64,000 nucleotides of DNA from Siphonodentalium dalli (taxonomy: Eukaryota; Mollusca; Scaphopoda; Gadilida; Siphonodentaliidae): NCBI GenBank assembly GCA_032622095.1, contig CP136062.1:13105710-13169709 (forward strand), given 5' to 3'. How positions within the stretch are numbered: the first letter of the stretch is position 1; each line of letters begins with the position of its first letter. A program made the translations under genes and the position numbers. Positions 57,201-64,000 of the stretch are shown here, piece by piece. Under the pieces are notes generated by a model that ran no database searches, was not told the DNA's origin, and saw nothing but the letters and a program-made list of their open reading frames with translations.

Positions 57201-60200
57201 GGGTTCATGGTGATTTGTATTTTGTTTCATATCTACCTGGGACTGTGTTGGTGGGGTTCATGGTGATTTGTATTTTGTTTGATATCTACCTGGGACTGTG
57301 TTGGTGGGGTTCATGGTGATTTGTATTTTGTTTCATATCTACCTGGGACTGTGTTGGTGGGGTTCATGATGATTTGTATTTTGTTTGATATCTACCTGGG
57401 ACTGTGTTGGTGGGGTTCATGGTGATTTGTATTTTGTTTGATATCTACCTGGGACTGCGTTGGTGGGGTTCATGGTGATTTGTATTTTGTTTCATATCTA
57501 CCTGGGACTGTGTTGGTGGGGTTCATGGTGATTTGTATTTTGTTTGATATCTACCTGGGACTGTGTTGGTTGGGTTCATGGTGATTTGTATTTTGTTTGA
57601 TATCTACCTGGGACTGTGTTGGTGGGGTTCATGGTGATTTGTATTTTGTTTGATATCTACCTGGGACTGTGTTGGTGGGGTTCATGGTGATTTGTATTTT
57701 GTTTGATATCTACCTGGGACTGTGTTGGTGGGGTTCATGGTGATTTGTATTTTGTTTGATATCTACCTGGGACTGTGTTGGTGGGGTTCATGGTGATTTG
57801 TATTTTGTTTGATATCTACCTGGGACTGTGTTGGTGGGGTTCATGGTGATTTGTATTTTGTTTCATATCTACCTGGGACTGTGTTGGTGGGGTTCATGTG
57901 ATTTGTATTTTGTTTCATATCTACCTGGGACTGTGTTGGTGGGATTCATGGTGATTTGTATTTTGTTTGATATCTACCTGGGACTGTGTTGGTGGGGTTC
58001 ATGGTGATTTGTATTTTGTTTGATATCTACCTGGGACTGTGTTGGTGGGGTTCATGGTGATTTGTATTTTGTTTCATATCTACCTGGGACTGTGTTGGTG
58101 GGATTCATGGTGATTTGTATTTTGTTTGATATCTACCTGGGACTGTGTTGGTGGGATTCATGGTGATTTGTATTTTGTTTGATATCTACCTGGGACTGTG
58201 TTGGTGGGATTCATGGTGATTTGTATTTTGTTTGATATCTACCTGGGACTGTGTTGGTGGGGTTCATGGTGATTTGTATTTTGTTTGATATCTACCTGGG
58301 ACTGTGTTGGTGGGGTTCATGGTGATTTGTATTTTGTTTCATATCTACCTGGGACTGTGTTGGTGGGGTTCATGGTGATTTGTATTTTGTTTGATATCTA
58401 CCTGGGACTGTGTTGGTGGGGTTCATGGTGATTTGTATTTTGTTTGATATCTACCTGGGACTGTGTTGGTGGGGTTCAAGGTGATTTGTATTTTGTTTGA
58501 TATCTACCTGGGACTGTGTTGGTGGGGTTCATGGTGATTTGTATTTTGTTTCATATCTACCTGGGACTGTGTTGGTGGGGTTCATGGTGATTTGTATTTT
58601 GTTTGATATCTACCTGGGACTGTGTTGGTGGGGTTCATGGTGATTTGTATTTTGTTTGATATCTACCTGGGACTGTGTTGGTGGGGTTCATGGTGATTTG
58701 TATTTTGTTTCATATCTACCTGGGACTGTGTTGGTGGGGTTCATGGTGATTTGTATTTTGTTTGATATCTACCTGGGACTGTGTTGGTGGGGTTCATGGT
58801 GATTTGTATTTTGTTTGATATCTACCTGGGACTGTGTTGGTGGGGTTCATGGTGATTTGTATTTTGTTTGATATCTACCTGGGACTGTGTTGGTGGGGTT
58901 CATGGTGATTTGTATTTTGTTTCATATCTACCTGGGACTGTGTTGGTGGGGTTCATGGTGATTTGTATTTTGTTTCATATCTACCTGGGACTGTGTTGGT
59001 GGGGTTCATGGTGATTTGTATTTTGTTTGCTATCTACCTGGGACTGTGTTGGTGGGGTTCATGGTGATTTGTATTTTGTTTGATATCTACCTGGGACTGT
59101 GTTGGTGGGGTTCATGGTGATTTGTAGTTTATTTGATATCTACCTGGGACTGTGTTGGTGGGGTTCATGGTGATTTGTATTTTGTTTGATATCTACCTGG
59201 GACTGTGTTGGTGGGGTTCATGGTGATTTGTATTTTGTTTGATATCTACCTGGGACTGTGTTGGTGGGGTTCATGGTGATTTGTATTTTGTTTCATATCT
59301 ACCTGGGACTGTGTTGGTGGGGTTCATGGTGATTTGTATTTTGTTTGATATCTACCTGGGACTGTGTTGGTGGGGTTCATGGTGATTTGTATTTTGTTTG
59401 ATATCTACCTGGGACTGTGTTGGTGGGGTTCATGGTGATTTGTATTTTGTTTGATATCTACCTGGGACTGTGTTGGTGGGGTTCATGGTGATTTGTATTT
59501 TGTTTGATATCTACCTGGGACTGTGTTGGTGGGGTTCATGGTGATTTGTATTTTGTTTGATATCTACCTGGGACTGTGTTGGTGGGGTTCATGGTGATTT
59601 GTATTTTGTTTGATATCTACCTGGGACTGTGTTGGTGGGGTTCATGGTGATTTGTAGTTTATTTGATATCTACCTGGGACTGTGTTGGTGGGGTTCATGG
59701 TGATTTGTATTTTGTTTGATATCTACCTGGGACTGTGTTGGTGGGGTTCATGTGGTTTGTATTTTGTTTCATATCTACCTGGGACTGTGTTGGTGGGGTT
59801 CATGGTGATTTGTATTTTGTTTGATATCTACCTGGGACTGTGTTGGTGGGGTTCATGGTGATTTGTATTTTGTTTGATATCTACCTGGGACTGTGTTGGT
59901 GGGGTTCATGGTGATTTGTATTTTGTTTGATATCTACCTGGGACTGTGTTGGTGGGGTTCATGGTGATTTGTATTTTGTTTGATATCTACCTGGGACTGC
60001 GTTGGTGGGGTTCATGGTGATTTGTATTTTGTTTCATATCTACCTGGGACTGTGTTGGTGGGGTTCATGGTGATTTGTATTTTGTTTGATATCTACCTGG
60101 GACTGTGTTGGTGGGGTTCAAGGTGATTTGTATTTTGTTTGATATCTACCTGGGACTGTGTTGGTGGGGTTCATGGTGATTTGTAGTTTATTTGATATCT

Positions 60201-62967
60201 ACCTGGGACTGTGTTGGTGGGGTTCATGTGATTTGTATTTTGTTTGATATCTACCTGGGACTGTGTTGGTGGGGTTCATGTGGTTTGTATTTTGTTTGAT
60301 ATCTACCTGGGACTGTGTTGGTGGGGTTCATGGTGATTTGTATTTTGTTTGATATCTACCTGGGACTGTGTTGGTGGGGTTCATGGTGATTTGTATTTTG
60401 TTTGATATCTACCTGGGACTGTGTTGGTGGGGTTCATGGTGATTTGTATTTTGTTTGATATCTACCTGGGACTGTGTTGGTGGGGTTCATGGTGATTTGT
60501 ATTTTGTTTGATATCTACCTGGGACTGTGTTGGTGGGGTTCATGGTGATTTGTATTTTGTTTGATATCTACCTGGGACTGCGTTGGTGGGGTTCATGGTG
60601 ATTTGTATTTTGTTTGATATCTACCTGGGACTGTGTTGGTGGGGTTCATGGTGATTTGTATTTTGTTTGATATCTACCTGGGACTGTGTTGGTGGGGTTC
60701 AAGGTGATTTGTATTTTGTTTGATATCTACCTGGGACTGTGTTGGTGGGGTTCATGGTGATTTGTAGTTTATTTGATATCTACCTGGGACTGTGTTGGTG
60801 GGGTTCATGTGATTTGTATTTTGTTTGATATCTACCTGGGACTGTGTTGGTGGGGTTCATGGTGATTTGTATTTTGTTTGATATCTACCTGGGACTGTGT
60901 TGGTGGGGTTCATGGTGATTTGTATTTTGTTTGATATCTACCTGGGACTGTGTTGGTGGGGTTCATGGTGATTTGTATTTTGTTTGATATCTACCTGGGA
61001 CTGTGTTGGTGGGGTTCATGGTGATTTGTATTTTGTTTCATATCTACCTGGGACTGTGTTGGTGGGGTTCATGTGATTTGTATTTTGTTTCATATCTACC
61101 TGGGACTGTGTTGGTGGGGTTCATGGTGATTTGTATTTTGTTTGATATCTACCTGGGACTGTGTTGGTGGGGTTCATGGTGATTTGTATTTTGTTTCATA
61201 TCTACCTGGGACTGTGTTGGTGGGGTTCATGTGATTTGTATTTTGTTTCATATCTACCTGGGACTGTGTTGGTGGGATTCATGGTGATTTGTATTTTGTT
61301 TGATATCTACCTGGGACTGTGTTGGTGGGGTTCATGGTGATTTGTATTTTGTTTGATATCTACCTGGGACTGTGTTGGTGGGGTTCATGGTGATTTGTAT
61401 TTTGTTTCATATCTACCTGGGACTGTGTTGGTGGGATTCATGGTGATTTGTATTTTGTTTGATATCTACCTGGGACTGTGTTGGTGGGATTCATGGTGAT
61501 TTGTATTTTGTTTGATATCTACCTGGGACTGTGTTGGTGGGGTTCATGGTGATTTGTATTTTGTTTTATATCTACCTGGGACTGTGTTGGTGGGGTTCAT
61601 GGTGATTTGTATTTTGTTTGATATCTACCTGGGACTGTGTTGGTGGGGTTCATGGTGATTTGTATTTTGTTTGATATCTACCTGGGGCTGTGTTGGTGGG
61701 GTTCAAGGTGATTTGTATTTTGTTTGATATCTACCTGGGACTGTGTTGGTGGGGTTCATGGTGATTTGTATTTTGTTTCATATCTACCTGGGACTGTGTT
61801 GGTGGGGTTCATGGTGATTTGTATTTTGTTTGATATCTACCTGGGACTGTGTTGGTGGGGTTCATGGTGATTTGTATTTTGTTTGATATCTACCTGGGAC
61901 TGTGTTGGTGGGGTTCATGGTGATTTGTATTTTGTTTCATATCTACCTGGGACTGTGTTGGTGGGGTTCATGGTGATTTGTATTTTGTTTGATATCTACC
62001 TGGGACTGTGTTGGTGGGGTTCATGGTGATTTGTATTTTGTTTGATATCTACCTGGGACTGTGTTGGTGGGGTTCATGGTGATTTGTATTTTGTTTGATA
62101 TCTACCTGGGACTGTGTTGGTGGGGTTCATGGTGATTTGTATTTTGTTTCATATCTACCTGGGACTGTGTTGGTGGGGTTCATGGTGATTTGTATTTTGT
62201 TTGATATCTACCTGGGACTGTGTTGGTGGGGTTCATGGTGATTTGTATTTTGTTTCATATCTACCTGGGACTGTGTTGGTGGGGTTCATGGTGATTTGTA
62301 TTTTGTTTCATATCTACCTGGGACTGTGTTGGTGGGGTTCATGGTGATTTGTATTTTGTTTGATATCTACCTGGGACTGTGTTGGTGGGGTTCATGGTGA
62401 TTTGTAGTTTATTTGATATCTACCTGGGACTGTGTTGGTGGGGTTCATGGTGATTTGTATTTTGTTTGATATCTACCTGGGACTGTGTTGGTGGGGTTCA
62501 TGGTGATTTGTATTTTGTTTGATATCTACCTGGGACTGTGTTGGTGGGGTTCATGGTGATTTGTATTTTGTTTCATATCTACCTGGGACTGTGTTGGTGG
62601 GGTTCATGGTGATTTGTATTTTGTTTGATATCTACCTGGGACTGTGTTGGTGGGGTTCATGGTGATTTGTATTTTGTTTGATATCTACCTGGGACTGTGT
62701 TGGTGGGGTTCATGGTGATTTGTATTTTGTTTGATATCTACCTGGGACTGTGTTGGTGGGGTTCATGGTGATTTGTATTTTGTTTGATATCTACCTGGGA
62801 CTGTGTTGGTGGGGTTCATGGTGATTTGTATTTTGTTTCATATCTACCTGGGACTGTGTTGGTGGGGTTCATGGTGATTTGTATTTTGTTTGATATCTAC
62901 CTGGGACTGTGTTGGTGGGGTTCATGGTGATTTGTATTTTGTTTGATATCTACCTGGGACTGTGTTG
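45207..62967. repeat. Giant 53-bp minisatellite (~335 units) derived from the SLC23A splice-donor region
   Basis: On the + strand the unit reads TTTGATATCTACCTGGGACT, GTGTTGGTGGGGTTCATGGT, GATTTGTATTTTG: 53 bp, 24 T, 17 G, 7 A, 5 C. Nearly all units are 53 bp; a 52-bp variant lacks one G (TTCATGTGATT). Recurrent variants are TTTCATATC, GGGATTCATGG, GTAGTTTATTTG, GTTCAAGG, GTTCGTGG and ACTGCGTTGG. The right edge runs into the SLC23A exon: on the - strand the unit contains CAACACAGTCCCAG, the last 14 bases of that exon, directly followed by GTAGATATCAAAC, the start of the intron. The array has stops in all frames and is not coding. Confidence 0.98.
62940..62967 (-). promoter_or_regulatory. Authentic SLC23A 5' splice site at the array edge
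   Basis: CCCAG|GTAGAT on the - strand, exon end at 62954. Compared with the metazoan consensus CAG|GTRAGT it matches at -3 to +3 but has A at +5 instead of G, so it is a moderate to weak donor. The same sequence is present in almost every unit of the adjacent array. Confidence 0.8.
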
Positions 62968-63049
62968 TCCAAAACAAAACCAATAGTTCCTCCAATAAAC
63001 ATGGGCGTCATCAGAAGCACCTTTAATACTTGGTCGAGTTCTTCGTTGC
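62954..63049 (-). CDS. SLC23A: SLC23A-type transporter, penultimate coding exon
   Basis: A 96-nt exon on the - strand. After the acceptor AACATATTTCCAG it reads (x)[21 protein letters not shown], then [12 protein letters not shown] and the first base of a Gly codon. SLC23A1 and SLC23A2 have GxxEVDQILxVLLxTxMFVG and GCxAFILDNTxPG at the corresponding place; this is the last transmembrane region before the cytoplasmic tail. It ends at the donor CCCAG|GTAGAT (62954|62953), phase 1, matching the terminal exon at 38382. The last 14 bases of this exon and the donor are also the edge of the 53-bp minisatellite. Continuing past the donor would add RYQTKYKSP and a stop. Upstream exons would lie beyond 63050 and mostly outside the window. 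Confidence 0.88.
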
Positions 63050-63350
63050 CTGGAAATATGTTAGATTTCAATCAAAAAGGATCATGATCTGGCAATTAAT
63101 AGCAGTGCCATCGTATATTATATATCAATTAGCAGTCACACGGTGTTGAGTTACCTGGCGAAATTATTGCCTCACATCTGAGAGTCCGGAATGCCTGGAC
63201 AACATTTATCTGCATGCCTTACATGTAACCAGTATGAGTAAGTGGGTTTATGATCTTGTGACACATCTGCCAGGGTCAATAAAATTCATTCAGACATAGC
63301 CTGCCGATGTGGTTGTAAAAGTAGGACTGGCTGACAGACAAGCAATGATA
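63050..63350 (-). other. SLC23A upstream intron
   Basis: The acceptor is at 63050-63051. I searched the following sequence for the preceding SLC23A exon (FGLxxPxW-type block) and did not find it. Confidence 0.45.
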
Positions 63351-63420
63351 GCCCCCCCCCCCTCACACACGTTATTTACCAATTTATCAACCCCAATCAA
63401 TCAATCAATCAATCAATGAA
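63351..63420. repeat. Poly-C run and (TCAA)n microsatellite
   Basis: A run of 12 C near 63351-63362 is followed at about 63391-63418 by AATC/TCAA repeats of the same kind as at 22993. Confidence 0.9.
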
Positions 63421-63797
63421 GAATGAAAATTTTAGAAAGTTCAAATTAAAGATCTAAGATATGGCGGCATGTAAATTAGTCCTAAGCGGTTTACTAAGTA
63501 CTAGTACTGGTATGCTATTCCATTAGCAAACTGGAAAAACAATAATATGCTTAAAGATCCCGGCGATCTTAAACCTACAATTGCTAAACCGAGAATGACA
63601 AAATTCGCGCTGTAACTAAAAATAGTCAAAAACGACAAAAGTAGAACGACAAACGCAACATCTCCTTTAATACTCGAGAGCATACATGCAACAAATAAAT
63701 TAGTTTGAATTTTGGATTAGTGAAAAAAACACTCATGTTCTCTATGAACGATGTAAACAACATGGTAATTATACAGAACATTATAATCATAATATGT
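63421..63797. other. No gene supported
   Basis: A 60-codon hydrophobic frame on the - strand (63501-63683) does not match SLC23A membrane segments and I do not call it. Confidence 0.4.
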
Positions 63798-64000
63798 TCA
63801 ACATATTATAACACCCATGTGTTGGTCATATTATACCACACCTATGTTGGACATATTATAACACACATGTGTTGGACATATTATAACACACCTGTGTTGG
63901 TCATATTATAACACACCTGTGTTGGACATATTATAACACACATGTGTTGGACATATTATAACACACCTGTGTTGGTCATATTATAACACACCTATGTTGA
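63798..64000. repeat. 25-bp minisatellite, running off the window
   Basis: Unit GTTGGACATATTATAACACA followed by CCTGT, with TTGGTCAT and ACATGT variants; about eight units are visible and the array continues past the right edge. Confidence 0.93.

Noticed and set aside
45207-62967. Telomere- or switch-like T+G array
   Set aside because: The strand bias is strong, but the unit is traceable to the SLC23A exon-intron junction and has no telomeric core.
63501-63683. Upstream SLC23A exon
   Set aside because: The hydrophobic frame does not match the expected membrane segment preceding the NEELDQ block, and there are no suitable splice sites in phase.

Overview
This is animal nuclear DNA: spliced genes with GT/AG introns, abundant minisatellites, MITEs, SINEs and LINE remnants. 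The kind of repeats and the divergence of the two recognisable genes suggest an invertebrate, most likely a marine lophotrochozoan such as a mollusc. That placement is inference; nothing in the window proves it. There is no bacterial-type gene organisation and no CRISPR array.

Two real genes are supported, facing tail to tail. On the + strand, the last two recognisable coding exons of a core-2 beta-1,6-N-acetylglucosaminyltransferase (GCNT family) lie at 18574-18800 and 24336-24625. On the - strand, the last two coding exons of an SLC23A-type (nucleobase/ascorbate) transporter lie at 62954-63049 and 38099-38382. In both cases the splice phases join in frame. Both genes are cut by the window or have upstream exons I cannot see.

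Layout: 1-1507 is a degenerate 150-bp satellite. 1729-4865 holds terminal-inverted-repeat elements and a 5S-rRNA-like SINE pair. 6201-8027 is a 30-bp minisatellite. 8291-18431 is a tandem duplication of a 5.07-kb block made of a minisatellite and several MITEs; its breakpoint falls inside a hAT-type MITE, the second copy of which runs up to the GCNT exon. The GCNT intron (18801-24335) contains a dead Crypton-like tyrosine recombinase whose coding sequence was expanded into a 36-copy, 50-bp minisatellite, plus a piggyBac-like MITE. 25214-26935 is an 88-bp satellite. 26966-33650 is a perfect head-to-tail triplication of a 2.23-kb block carrying a LINE fragment and a 135-nt palindrome. 33655-37975 holds more LINE, SINE, MITE and minisatellite sequence. 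The SLC23A intron (38383-62953) contains a hAT MITE with an 8-bp target duplication, a 4.65-kb long-inverted-repeat element with coding-like fragments in its core, three tandem arrays, and the largest feature of the window: about 335 copies of a 53-bp unit (45207-62967).

The most striking observation is that this 17.8-kb array was built from the exon-intron boundary of the SLC23A gene. Every unit carries the last 14 exonic bases and the first 13 intronic bases, so the authentic 5' splice site is followed by several hundred near-identical copies of itself. The 50-bp array arose by the same kind of event inside a transposase reading frame. The window is therefore a good place to see minisatellites being born from identifiable sequence.
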